From contig JAJQJQ010000030.1 of assembly GCA_028622995.1 (NCBI GenBank), positions 2,604,001-2,668,000 of the forward strand: a stretch of 64,000 bases of DNA, written 5' to 3'. The notes beneath the pieces were generated by a model. It did no database searches. It was not told where the DNA came from and saw only the letters and a list, made by a program, of their open reading frames with translations. Of the stretch, positions 1 through 11,000 are shown one piece after another. Origin of the DNA: Panagrolaimus kolymaensis (lineage: Eukaryota > Nematoda > Chromadorea > Rhabditida > Panagrolaimidae). The first letter of the stretch is position 1. Every line of letters begins with the position of its first letter. Made by a program: the position numbers and the translations under genes.

Positions 1-1
1 T

Positions 2-482
2 ACTTCCACTCTTTTTCCTTTCCTTAAGAAAAAGAAGCTTGTTACTGCTTCAAATGAAAAAAATAAAGTTGCAGAAATTGAACCCAAAAATTCTGATTCT
101 TTTTTGGATGAAGCTCTAGTTGCTCGAGCTTTTAAATTTTGTTACGATAAAAATGAAGGAATTCATGGGTATGAAAAACAGTTGTTAGTCTTTGCTAAAA
201 AGCATTCAATTGAAGGATTAAAAGTAGGCGGCTTTAACTTTCTTTTTTCTTTTTTTAAGTTTTTTTTTGTTTTCTCAGAATGCCTGCTTCAAATCTCTCA
301 TGGAATGTACCATTTCAGTAGAAAATATAAGTTATATAACTTCGATGGCTTTTGAAGAAAATTTCGATGATTTAAAGAAAAAATGCATTCATTTTTTGAA
401 GGAACAAAAAAATAATATTGATGAAAAAGTTTGGAATTCATTGCCTCGTGAAGCTCTAATTGCAACTATTAATTTGCCTTAA
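2..482 (+). CDS. BTB/BACK-like protein, 3' end (5' partial)
   Basis: The reading frame is open from the left window edge. Exon 2-223 is followed by a 55-base intron (GTAGG...TTCTCAG), then exon 279-482 ending in TAA; an AATAAA lies about 50 bases downstream. The visible protein has a Lys-rich stretch, then a segment built like the end of a BTB domain (FCYDK..., LLVFAKKHSIEGLK), then a helical BACK-like region with the usual spacing (ACF..LMECTISVEN, ...LKKKCIHFLKE). In nematodes such proteins are usually MATH-BTB or BTB-only adaptors for Cullin-3 ligases; no MATH domain is visible because the 5' part lies outside the window. The family is inferred from residue pattern only, and a BTB-related helical protein of another class remains possible. 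Confidence 0.55.
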
Positions 483-813
483 AGATTTCTGATTTTTATA
501 TGTGAAAAGCATTTCTGAAATTTTTATATGTAAAATAAAAGTAATCTATTTATCGATCGATGTCGTCTGTTTCGACAATAAATGCTTTTTTAACGTTTAA
601 AACTAAGAAAAGAAAATCATTTTTGTTTTTTGTTTGTCAAAAATGAAAAGATAAAAACGCTGATTCGAGTATTGAAAAAAAAAGAAACGTTTAATCAATT
701 TTTATTTTTTATTTTTGTGGAAAAAAATCAATCAAAATTTTTAATTATTTATTTTTAATTCCATAAAAATTAGTTAATTTTAAGTTTTTTTATTTTCTTG
801 GATTGGATTGAAA

Positions 814-1208
814 ATGGTTAAAGAAAAAATAGCTTTTCAAAAATTTGATCTTTCTCTGCCTGGAAATGATTTCATTATATTAAAAAATAAAAAAGTATTG
901 GCTTTTAAATGGATTAATGGATCCGAAAATAACAGTAAAATTATTCATTTATATTCTCACGACGATGATATTTCGTTCAAAAAAATCACATCTTTTTATG
1001 TTGATTTTGGTAAGTTTTATAGCCGTTTTAAAAAAAATGACAATTTTTAGATGGAAAAAATATTGAGATCGATTTATTGCCTAACAAAGAATATAAAATT
1101 TCTGTGTTTTCTAATTGGAATGGAAATTTGATGCACCTTCCAAAATTGCTTTTAAAAATTCAATATTCTTTCCTTCAAAATGAAAAAAATAATAGTACCG
1201 ATTCATAA
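814..1208 (+). CDS. unknown 117-aa protein
   Basis: Two exons, 814-1009 and 1051-1208, separated by a 41-base intron (GTAAGT...TTTTTAG) with phase 1. I start at the ATG at 814; the frame is open a little further 5' but has no earlier ATG. The protein has no signal peptide. It alternates short hydrophobic beta-like stretches (FDLSLPGND, KVLAFKW, ITSFYVDFDG, YKISVFSNWNGN), suggesting a small beta-sandwich. I do not recognise the family. A related but decayed copy seems to lie at about 3.6-3.96 kb: its last exon has the same phase and the same core (LGKEYIISV versus PNKEYKISV), which suggests a small local family. Confidence 0.6.
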
Positions 1209-1699
1209 TTTTTTTCATCTCGTCCATTTGATTGTGGTAATTTTTTCTAAAACTTTTAACTATTTTTTTTCTATAAATTTTGGTGGAATTCATTATATTT
1301 TTTTAATTTTATTTTCAAAGTCAACTATTTGATCGTAAATTTTTTTGTGTACTCCTTCGTCCTGCATCGTTTTAAAATTACAATTTATTTCATTTTGCCA
1401 TATTCACCGTTGTTTCCATATTACAATTAAATTCAAGAAGCTTTCAACCTCGTCCAATCAATCCCAAGAAAAGACTTTTGGCCATCATATTTAATAAATT
1501 ACAACGGTTAAAAACATTTTTTTGTGCCTTCCATGTTGCCATTTTCATGACAAGAATTTCAAAAAAAAAACTATAAAAGAAATTTAAATAAAATATTCAA
1601 AAAAGATTTAATTCTTCTTTAATGAACTAGTGACGACTTTCGTCGATTCTCATTAATCATGACAATAAAAGAAGAAGAAAAAAGAATCGATTATTACAA

Positions 1700-1832
1700 A
1701 GGTCAAATTTTAAAAAAGGTGTCTTCGTTTGCGCGCCATTGTTTATCCTTCTCAAAGATTTGCGCGTGTCATGGACGCATTCATGCCAATATCGTCGATA
1801 ATGGCACATGCTAAAAATAGGCTCTAACTTTT
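1700..1832. repeat. interspersed repeat, copy 1
   Basis: Shares GGTCAA(a/g), GCGCGCCATTGTTT, CCAATATCGT-like and AACTTTTTT blocks in the same order with 2271-2400. No terminal inverted repeats or target duplication are obvious, so the class is unknown. Confidence 0.4.
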
Positions 1833-2270
1833 TTGAAACAACCAAGTTTATTTTTTATGTACAAAAATGAGAAAATAAAATACGTTATGTCGTCTATCAA
1901 CCTCTTCATCGCAAAATTCAAACCTTTGAAAGTAAAATAACTTCGAATGTGACATCTATTAAATTTCTTACTTTAACTTTTTTCGTTTCTGGCATGTATC
2001 GGGTTCTTTGAATATCATGTCGAAAAACTTGACATCTTGGAAATACTGTTTTTTCTTTGTTATTAACTCTTATCGAAATGTATTTAGCATAGAAATTTTT
2101 AAAAAATGAATTTGCCTTACAAAATTTAAAAATATTTAAAATCTTCAAAAAAACAAATAAAACCGTTAATAAAATATTCAGAAAAGCACGCATACTTTTA
2201 ATAATAAATGGAAGAATGATTTTTTTTTCATCTCCTTTTCCATGGCAAAAAAACTGTAAGAATTTTTGGC

Positions 2271-2400
2271 AAGGTCAAGATTAAAAAAGACTTTTTCTTT
2301 TGCGCGCCATTGTTTGTCATGTCATGCATGTTAATATCGTTCAACAAACTGTGCATGCAAAAAATGGACTTAACTTTTTTTGATGTCCATCGATGTAAAC
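2271..2400. repeat. interspersed repeat, copy 2
   Basis: Diverged direct copy of 1700-1832, best conserved around GCGCGCCATTGTTT and the CATGC/AATATCGT segment. Confidence 0.4.
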
Positions 2401-3133
2401 AATAAATTGCTTTTTTCTATGCGATTCTTTATATTTATAAAGGAAGATCAATAAAAGGCATGCCAATAAATGCCATGTATGCCCAATCGAAACAAAGCTT
2501 TATTGTTGCTTTTCCTATAAATTTCATGAAACCATTAGATTATTTTTAACTCGAATTTTTATGGAATTAAAATTAATGAAAACTCTTTTCTCACGCTTAA
2601 TTTCCATTGATTCATTTATTATAATTGCTTCATTAAAAATAAAATGGTCGGTTTCTTAAAAATCGAAATATATTAAAAGAAGAATAAAAGTATAAATAAG
2701 CGAAAAAAGTGTTCAAACAAAAAAAAGCTCAGGTATTCAACATACCAGTAAACAAAAAAATCGAAGACCTCTCCAAAAGACTATTATTGTTTGTCTTTTT
2801 CTTTATGCGCAGTTTTGAACTTAGGCAAAAGAAGTTATGTTTATCCGCTCTGAAACCAACAACATCAAAAAGTTGGTCTGCTGCAAATTTCTGAAGATTT
2901 AGTGATACATCGTGATAATAAGCACTAATTACAGAAAATTATTTTTAAAAGCATTAACTAAAGGCATGGACCACTCTATTTTGTTTATTTCATCAAATCG
3001 TCGATTAACTTATGCAAATTTTTCCGTTTCGTCATTGTCTTGCCTTTTTTTGTTTTCTTTTTTCTTTCTTTCTTTTGTGCTTCATCCATTTTTTTCTCCT
3101 TCACAAATCTTCCTTTTTTAGGTAATATTTGTT

Positions 3134-3539
3134 ATGGAGGATGATCATGATCTTTCCCGTTCTGGTGCGACGCGATCTCATTTCGATGACACATTAAATG
3201 CTTTACCAGAAGGATCTGTATCAACGTTTCAATCAAATTTTGATGCTGTTATTGCTTCCTGGAAATCTGAATATGAAAAGAAAGTGCTAGAGGTTAGTTA
3301 CTTTTCTTATCTTTATGCATATGGTTAACTTTTCTTGTATATTTTAGAAATGGGCATTGGAAATAAAGCATAAAGAACTTCAAAGCAGACATGAAGAACT
3401 CAATGAGAAAGCTGATAACCTTCAACAAAAGAATGAAGAATTACAACAAGCATATGGGAATCTTCAGCTGCAAATCAATAATAATCAAAGCTCAAATATT
3501 TCTCAACGTCTAAATGAAAATGAACTATCTAGCTGGTAA
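3134..3539 (+). CDS. small coiled-coil protein
   Basis: Exon 3134-3292 and exon 3348-3539, joined in phase 0 across a 55-base intron (GTTAGT...TTTTAG). The 115-residue product starts with an acidic, Ser-rich segment (MEDDHDLSRSG) and then becomes a strong coiled coil of about 60 residues rich in E, L, Q and K (HEELNEKADNLQQKNEELQQ). No catalytic motif is present. The stop at 3537 directly overlaps a possible GTAAAA donor at 3536, so the C-terminus could be longer through further splicing. A dimeric scaffold or cytoskeletal role would fit, but the sequence shows only the coiled coil. Confidence 0.55.
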
Positions 3540-3609
3540 AAATATCATTTTCTATTATATTATTGAAAGTAATAAGTTTTATTTAAAAAAAAGTGGAAAA
3601 TGTCAAAAG

Positions 3610-3964
3610 AGGATTTGTGTACGCATGAATGGAAAAATAATTTTCCGTGAAAAAAAAAACTTCCAAGCAAATTCTTATGACGATAGAAAGAAACATAAAA
3701 ACTTTGTTCTAAAAGCTTATAAACTATTATTGAATTAATTAGCGTATTTCCATAATTTTTGATCATGATCTCCAAAAATTTACTTTTCGCATTTATCCTC
3801 AATTTTAAATAAAAATATGTATGCTAAAACTTATTAATTTTTAAGTTTATGAAAATGTTCAGCTCGAATTAAACCTAGGTAAAGAATACATAATTTCTGT
3901 ACCTTGTCGTGGTGTAAATGGTTATTTGCTTCGCTATCCAAATGTTTTATTAAAAATTGAATAA
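3610..3964 (+). pseudogene. decayed paralogue of the 814-1208 gene
   Basis: The segment ending in TAA at 3964 encodes a last exon very like that of the 814-1208 gene (about 39 codons with GKEYIISV, preceded by TTTTTAAG in the same phase). Upstream, around 3755-3803, a frame resembles the end of the partner's first exon (DHDLQKFTFRIYPQF). The expected splice donor is missing and the frame upstream is broken by stops, so I read it as a relic rather than a working gene. An alternative is a real gene with splicing I failed to see. Confidence 0.35.
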
Positions 3965-4094
3965 CTTTCTTCATAGCTTTGTTTTTGCATTTTAGTGTCT
4001 TATTTATTATTTTTTTGATAAAAAAATATTTTTCTTTCGCCAATAAAATGCTTTTATTAAATTTCAAAAAATTCAACATTTTAATATAAAAAAA

Positions 4095-4663
4095 TTATTT
4101 AGCAGTGATAACTTTAATGCCTTCAACAACTTTGGGCCAATTTTCTTCAAGCCATTTGCCAAATCGATTTTTGGGGGTGTGTTTGTGAATGATTGCAAAG
4201 GCTTTGGCTTGAGGGATGATATCAGCTGGAACTTGAACTTGCCAATTTGCAACCCGACTTTTCCATGCATTTACTCCAAAACTTTGCCAATCGCATGACC
4301 ATAACTTTGCATTATTTGCATCAAGAAGAACAACAGCCACACCGCCTTAAAAAAAGTTTTTGGTTCTGAGTTTTTAGAAATTTTGTTTTATAAAAATTTA
4401 TGTACCTGTAAAACCTTTGATCAAATGACTAGCTTCCAAAGTTGTGGAACCTTGAAGCAAACCATTATCATAAAGGGTGACATCGCTTTCCATCGTTTGC
4501 TTTTTATCAACTTTATCAGGGCCTTGATGAGCAGTGAAAATAGCTACACCATAGACAGCTGAAAATTAATTTTCCTTACTTTTATGCAAATAATTTTAAA
4601 ATAAAATGGAAACTTGCTTGAAAAACAAAAGACTCCAAGGAAAAATAATTTCAATGAAAACAT
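4095..4663 (-). CDS. small secreted protein, 149 aa
   Basis: Three exons: 4663-4618, 4558-4406, 4345-4095, totalling 450 coding bases in one frame. The first exon encodes a signal peptide ([15 protein letters not shown]). The first intron has the donor A|GCAAGT, so it would be a GC-AG intron; the other junction is GT-AG. The mature part contains [44 protein letters not shown] and a Trp-rich C-terminal half ([22 protein letters not shown]). There is only one cysteine after the signal region and no known catalytic motif. I do not recognise the family; the repeated V-x-L-hydrophobic segments suggest a small beta-rich extracellular protein. Confidence 0.7.
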
Positions 4664-5075
4664 CTTTAATTTTTTCTTTTAACGAATATGAGTGGAAAGA
4701 ATTTGTTAAAATCAAATAATAAATAAATATAGCAAGAAGAAAAATTCTTTTATACTAGTTTGTACATACATTTATTAGCTCGTAATTTTTAAAAATAAAA
4801 ATGGTTGTTGCCGAAAGTTTGTCATAAAAGCAATCTATTGTGAGACAAAAATAAAATTAAAAAAGAATTAAATTATTTTATATTGTTTTTGTCTTTTCTT
4901 CTTCTTCCAGAATGTCACGTTACAAAGGCGGGTACTTTCACACAATAAATGATGTTTAAAAAAAAGAGAAAATATTTCCCGAAAAAATGATTTTTAACAT
5001 GCCTTTCATTTTTATTTAATTTTCACATAAAAGGAAAGTGCAACAACATTAAAAACATAACTATTTTATGTATAT

Positions 5076-6729
5076 TTAAGCATCACAAAGACCTGTGGAA
5101 ACTTCACAGAATGAATTAGCAATTGCAGTGCAATCAGTGTTCCGAGCACATGGATGTCCAATTTCATAAATATCACCGTTTAGGAAATTTCCAGGTGGAG
5201 TATAATTACATACAACAAAATACATTATTGTTCCATCAGTATTAGGGCATTCACGAAAACCACAACCGACACTCGTAGTGCTACTCCAAGCCATTTGAGA
5301 CCAATGTCCAATACCCAAATTAAAAGCATCCATGGTTAGTGTAACATTGGTTCGAGTAATTCCACCATATTTTTTAAGTTCATCCCACCATAAATCATTA
5401 GAATTTGTAACGGCAATTTTCATATATTCCTCTATGGCATTTGGATTTACAGCACTTGCTTGCATAGTAAATTTATATAGATTTTCTCCATATCCATTAT
5501 TAGAATGTTCCCAAATACATTTATCAGCCCATTTTTGTGCAGCTTTTTCTGCATCGCATGAATATCCCATTTTATACATATTTGATGATGGAGAAGCAAA
5601 AGTTCCATCGGGTAATTCCGCATTACCATTTGCAAGAATAGATCGGTAACTGTTATGTTTATCAACAAAGATTTGTCGCAATGCTGGAGTTAATGGAGAA
5701 TTGGTTGCGCTTATATCACATTGAAGGGTTGGTGATGGAGTTGTTACAGCTCCTCCAGGAGTTGTTTGAGATCCTCCACCGCCAATGGTGGTTTCAAATT
5801 CCATTCGTGTGGTTCTTGAAGTTGATCCTGGACATCCACCTTTTGGTGTAGTTGGATATTCTTCATCCGATGTTGGGGTTACTGTAGCATAAGTGGATGT
5901 TGGAACTGCTGTGGGTTCAGTGAAATAATGGGTAGTTGATTTTCGGGTTACGATGGTTGTGAATGGGGTGGATTCTGCGATGGTTGTATCCCATCCATCT
6001 GTAGTTACTATTGGACATTGAGATGCTGATGTTGGTTGAGTGGGTGGCAAAGTTTGATTGCTGGGTTGTAAAGTTGTTTGAGGAAGTGTAAGGGGTTCAT
6101 AAATAAGTTCATTACGAACTATGCTATCATTTCGATAAATGCAAATGGCTCTAGTTAGGTTGTTACATTGATTATATCCACAACCAAATTCCTTTGTTTT
6201 TGCCCATGCCATTCGAGCAAAAGAATCATCACTCAATTTACAAATTGTTGAATTTGAAAGATAATTATATCCCGGAAATTGAACTTGATTCCACCATAAT
6301 TTCGGTCCGAATTCAATGTAAATTTTCATAGGTAAATTTGAGCTATCAAATGTACGAATATTAAAGCTTTCATTTAAATGTATACTTGAATTTCCTGTTG
6401 CACACCATTGATTTATCGAAGCTTGAGCTAAAGCTTCCAATTCGCAATTATAAGTCTATAAAGATTTTATTTATAATAATCATTTTGTTAGTAAAAATGA
6501 GATTTACCAAAGGTGGAATTTCTTTTGCTGGAATATTATATGATCCATCTTGTAATTTTTGCTTTCCTGCAGCAAGAAGAGCTCGGCGATCATTATGTTC
6601 TGTAATAAGTTGATCTCGCCATGTTTCATTCAAGATTGTATTGGTAGTGTTACAAACAACCGCTTCAACATCAACATTGCCAAAAATTGCTGCCGCCAAA
6701 AATAACATAAGAAGATTCATTTTTTTCAT
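5076..6729 (-). CDS. secreted double CAP/SCP-domain protein
   Basis: Two exons, 6729-6508 and 6455-5076 (phase 0, 52-base intron), encode 533 residues. The start gives a clear signal peptide (MKKMNLLMLFLAAAIFGNV). CAP domain 1 spans about residues 30-190, a Thr/Pro-rich mucin-like linker about 195-325, and CAP domain 2 about 330-500, followed by a short Cys-rich tail (HPCARNTDC, FCEVSTGLCDA). Domain 2 keeps the CAP signatures (GYGENLY, LWWDEL, GHWSQMAW, VGCGFREC, VCNYTPPGN). Domain 1 is less typical: the GHWSQMAW position reads FARMAWAKT and lacks the conserved His. Double-domain CAP proteins are known in nematodes (the ASP/VAL group) and are secreted; their biochemical activity is mostly unknown. 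Many N-x-S/T sites suit an extracellular protein. Confidence 0.9.
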
Positions 6730-8071
6730 TTTTGTTGCACTTTCTTTCTAAACAAAATGAAAGAAAGATTTTTATTTGTGGATTTTAACTAAAAATTTTA
6801 TTCGCTTTTATAGTTTCTTTTCAATCTTGTCCATTTCAACTTTTAATCCATGATGATCAAAATTTTTAAATTATAATAACCGACGCAGCAAAGAATAAAT
6901 AAATGAGTTTTAAACGTTTTTTATTCTTCATTGAAAGAAAAAAAAGGTTTTACAGTTTAGTTCTTTTTTTCTCATTCATTTGGAATTAAGATTATGATAA
7001 TAATAAACAAAGAAACGCTATCAACTTATTGAATATTAAAAAAATCTCCAATAAATGGGGTCCAATTGTGCAAAAAAGCTACAAAAAAATGTTTGAGCAG
7101 AAAACATACATTTTTTTAGGAAAGTGTTTGCTTTGCCTACGCATTTTTATTTTGCATAATTATGAGTTTAAAAATATAATCTCCAAATTATTTTTTTACT
7201 TGATTTTTGTATTTATTTTTAATATAATTGTTCTCTTTCGTCGTTGTTGGTTTAGAAACAAAAAAAATTGCCACAAATCGAAGTAATCAAAAGTATTTCG
7301 AAGTTATTTCAATTAAACTATTTACAAAAAAAAGTTAAAGAAAAAGAGTGGCTTCCAAAAATAATGCAAAGCATAATATTTAAAGACATTATTATATTTT
7401 TTAATAAAAATCATGATATATTTTTGCTGGTCCCTTAATGATGAAAAATGAATGTAAAGAAAAAAAAGTATACTTAATTTTTTTTTCTCATTCCATAACA
7501 GTGGTAAAATTTGACCATTGTACGAAATAAAGAAAATGAAGATGATTATTTTCGTGATAAAAAATTTTTTTAAGACTCTTTTCCTTTCTTGCATTGCTAT
7601 ATTATCCAGAAATATAATACACTTTCAAGTGAAGAAGAAAAAATTTTTGTTGGTATTTTATCAAATAAAGATAAGGTTAACCCTAATTAATGTGAATAGC
7701 TTTTTTTCTCTCGAGTAAAGCATTAAGACACGTGATTCAAATTTTTATTGCCGTTTTTTTTTGTCGCAAACCCGCTAGTTTACTATTAAATTTAATTTCA
7801 CGCAAAAAAAAAAGTTCCAAGAATGGAACGAGAGTGCCATAATTTTTTCGAGTTTTCGAATCGCAAAAACAAAGGTTCTTGTTCCAAATTTTTCTTGAGT
7901 GTTTTATTTGCCTCTTAATAATTTTGTTTCAAGCTAATACACTTTAATATATTAAACAATTTGATAGCTTTTTTTTTAAATTTTTATATTTATTAAATTA
8001 TTATCGTGATAAAAACTATACTTGTTTTTTCTAGATTTATCATTAATTTGTACATTTAAAAAAAAAAAAGA
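6730..8071. other. intergenic
   Basis: About 1.3 kb of very AT-rich DNA between the divergent CAP and SecA-like genes. It presumably holds both promoters. The short ORFs at 7029-7286 and 7322-7718 have low-complexity composition (K, F, I, N) and I see no supporting splice sites, so I do not call them. Confidence 0.5.
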
Positions 8072-11000
8072 ATGATGCATAAAGAATTTCAAAAGCCTGA
8101 AGAAATTAAAAATATACGTACGCTTTTGATGCGGCTATTTAGCATCTAATTTTTTTTTTTAATTTCAGGAAACCAGCCTTCCGCAGATGAACTTCACCTC
8201 CTCGTTTTCAACTTTATTCATGAAAATTCTACCATTTTTCAACTTATTGAACATCTTGGTGACATTGGAAATGCTCGAATAAGTTATGTTAAAAATCATT
8301 TTGAAATAGAGTTATTGAAATTTGTCAAAGCTGGCATAAAAAATACGATGATTGAATTAGTTAGTAATGGAATCAGCGAATTTATAATTCATGCACGAAA
8401 TGGCCTAAAACTTGACTCCAAATTTTTTTATGAATGGTCAGAAAGACTAAAAAGAAATGGAATAAGCCTGAATCATGAAAGCGTCGTGAAAGAATGGGAA
8501 AATGATTTACAAAAATTTTACTATTTTTTGGAAAGTCGATTTGTTACAACTGGGCCAGAAGAAACTATGAGAAATCTTATCATTGAATGGTTTGAAACAG
8601 GCGAGATGTCATTAGAAATTTGGAAGGAATGGATTCGTTGGTTTTCTAACGGAATTAATTTAAAAACTTTAAAACAAATTAATTGGCCGAATTCATCTCA
8701 AAAAGATACAGTAAAACCGAAGTTTATTAAAGTGCTTTGTTTAATTCCAACTGACGAATTCTTGGAAGTTGAAATTTTGCAAAGAATTTTAAAATTATAT
8801 TTGGATGAACCCAAAATGGAAGTAGACATGGATGAATTTGTCGATAAAAATGGAATAAAAACAAGCAAAAAAACTAAAACTTTAAACGTTATCGGAAAAA
8901 CTATATTTTTAAGCACTATTCGTGAAGGACTTGAAAAGAAAATGCAGGAAGAAAATATCGAACAAGTTGATATTATTGCCCGCAACACTTTTCACATTGA
9001 TTACGATTTGACGAATGATATTTGGAAAAGCATTAACATTTCCATTGTTGCGGATAAAGTAAATATTTGGGATCAAAGAATTATTCATTTATCTGGAAAG
9101 GGATACGGCGACCTTAATAAATGTATAAAAAAAGCCAAAAATGGAATAAATGGAAAGAATGGTGATAATGGGAAAAATGGTAAAGCCGGGGAATCAAGTG
9201 GAAATATTACAATTGTGACCGAAGAAATGACAAATCCCGGAAACCTAACATTAAAATTGAATGGAGGAGATGGAGAGAATGGAGAAAGTGGAGGTGATGG
9301 TTGCAACGGTAAAGATGGAAAAGGCATTACCCTTAAAGAATTTAATTCCATTCTCGTTAATTATACAAGTTTGTATCGAGATTTTTGGACCACATTCAAA
9401 ACCTTTTCACCCAAAGGATGGAAAAAAATAACAGATTTCTACATAGATGATTGTGATTTGATTTTTTATGAATTTGAAGATGACGATGGTCGTAAACTTC
9501 ATTATTCTTATGGAGCGGATAAAGGATGGTGTTATAGCTGGTATGAGCTTATGCTATGGGTTAAAGGAACTAATGGAACATCAGGCGGAATTGGTGGTTT
9601 AAATGGAAAAGGTGGAGAAGGTGGAAATTTAGGTGAGCATAAAATAATAAATTCCATAACTGAAATGGAATATGGTGGAATAAATATAATCAGACACAAT
9701 GGAAATGATGGTAAAGATGGAAGTGTTGGGGAATGTGGAAAACCTGGCATTAATGGCAATGATATGGCTTTCATAGATCGCTCCGCAACGGGTGATAACA
9801 AACACTATTTTGGATCAAAAGAAGATTCGAGGCTTATTCTAAAATATTTTTCTAAAAATGGTGAATTCCGACGAATTAATCGATATCTTAAAGAAATAAA
9901 AGAACAATCAGCCTATTATGGCGAATTTTGTTGCATTGAAATTCCACCAGGGAAATTAATGCAGAAACTAGAAAAAAATGAAAACCGTTCATCCGAAACT
10001 CAAACAACAATGAAGCAGTCGATTGTTTTAAACAAAATAAAACAAAAAGCTCAAATACATAAAACTAAAATGGAAGGTGAAATTAATTCTGCTGCGGCTG
10101 CTTTAGCAAAGGCAAAAATAATTCAAAGATTAAAAGCAGACGAAAACGCCGCTGAAGAAACTGAAACAATTGAGCAAGAGGAAGAAGTGGTTATCGTTAA
10201 AGAAATTAATGAAGAGCAACTAGAAATTAGTAAAACAAATGCAAGAAAATGCAAAAAATCACCGCAGCAATTTATTGGACTTTTAAATCGAAAATTAAAC
10301 TACGAAGGATGCTGTTTATTAGCTCAAGAAGTAATCGATTATTTTTTGATTGAATTCGATAATGGCATTCATGAAAGAATCAAACATCGAATAATGTTAA
10401 AATGTTCCAGATTTCGTGAAATGATGAAGAATCCTTTTAAATCCATTATTGTTGCAGCAGTTCAACTTAAAAAATCTGATGGTCTAACTTTATCCCACCT
10501 CCTAAGCTTAGCTGAAATAGCGTCGATGAAAAGAAAAACAAAAAAGGCTGTAACAAGGTTGAGATCAAAAGTGGATAAATTTTCTTCTTATTGTCAAATA
10601 GAAAATTTAAGTATCGATGAAAAAATTACCAAAAATAATGATAATAAACTTGAGAAAGTTAAATTTCTTGATCCTGTTAAACATGAATTATGGCATCCTG
10701 ATGCCCCCAAATATGAAATCGATTCCATTGTTGATATCTTTTTCAAGGACTATCATTTGAATGAAGTTGAAAGCAATATATTGCTTATTATTTTTGAAAC
10801 TTTTCAAGCTTTATCAGAAAAATTCAAAACCCTTTTCAAACCATTTAAACGGAGTGATATCAAATGGTGTCATAATGATAGCTGGAAGGTGCACAAAGAA
10901 AGTTTAATAAAATCAAATAAAGATGTAATTGAAATAATGAAAATCATATCATTTGATACTCAATGGCTTGAAAAAACATTTGAAGCATTTTCTAAACGTA

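Larger units (their letters stand above)
1209..3133. other. intergenic, with a diverged repeat pair
   Basis: About 1.9 kb with no gene I can support. The short ORFs here are AT-rich and lack splice-consistent neighbours. Two related blocks of about 130 bases lie in the same orientation at about 1700-1832 and 2271-2400. Both contain GGTCAA, then GCGCGCCATTGTTT, then AATATCGT, then TTAACTTTTTT. They look like two old copies of one short interspersed element. Confidence 0.5.

Noticed and set aside
9085..9801. Minus-strand Pro-rich ORFs opposite the Gly repeats
   Set aside because: They are mirror frames of the Gly-rich coding sequence, with no start context or splice support.
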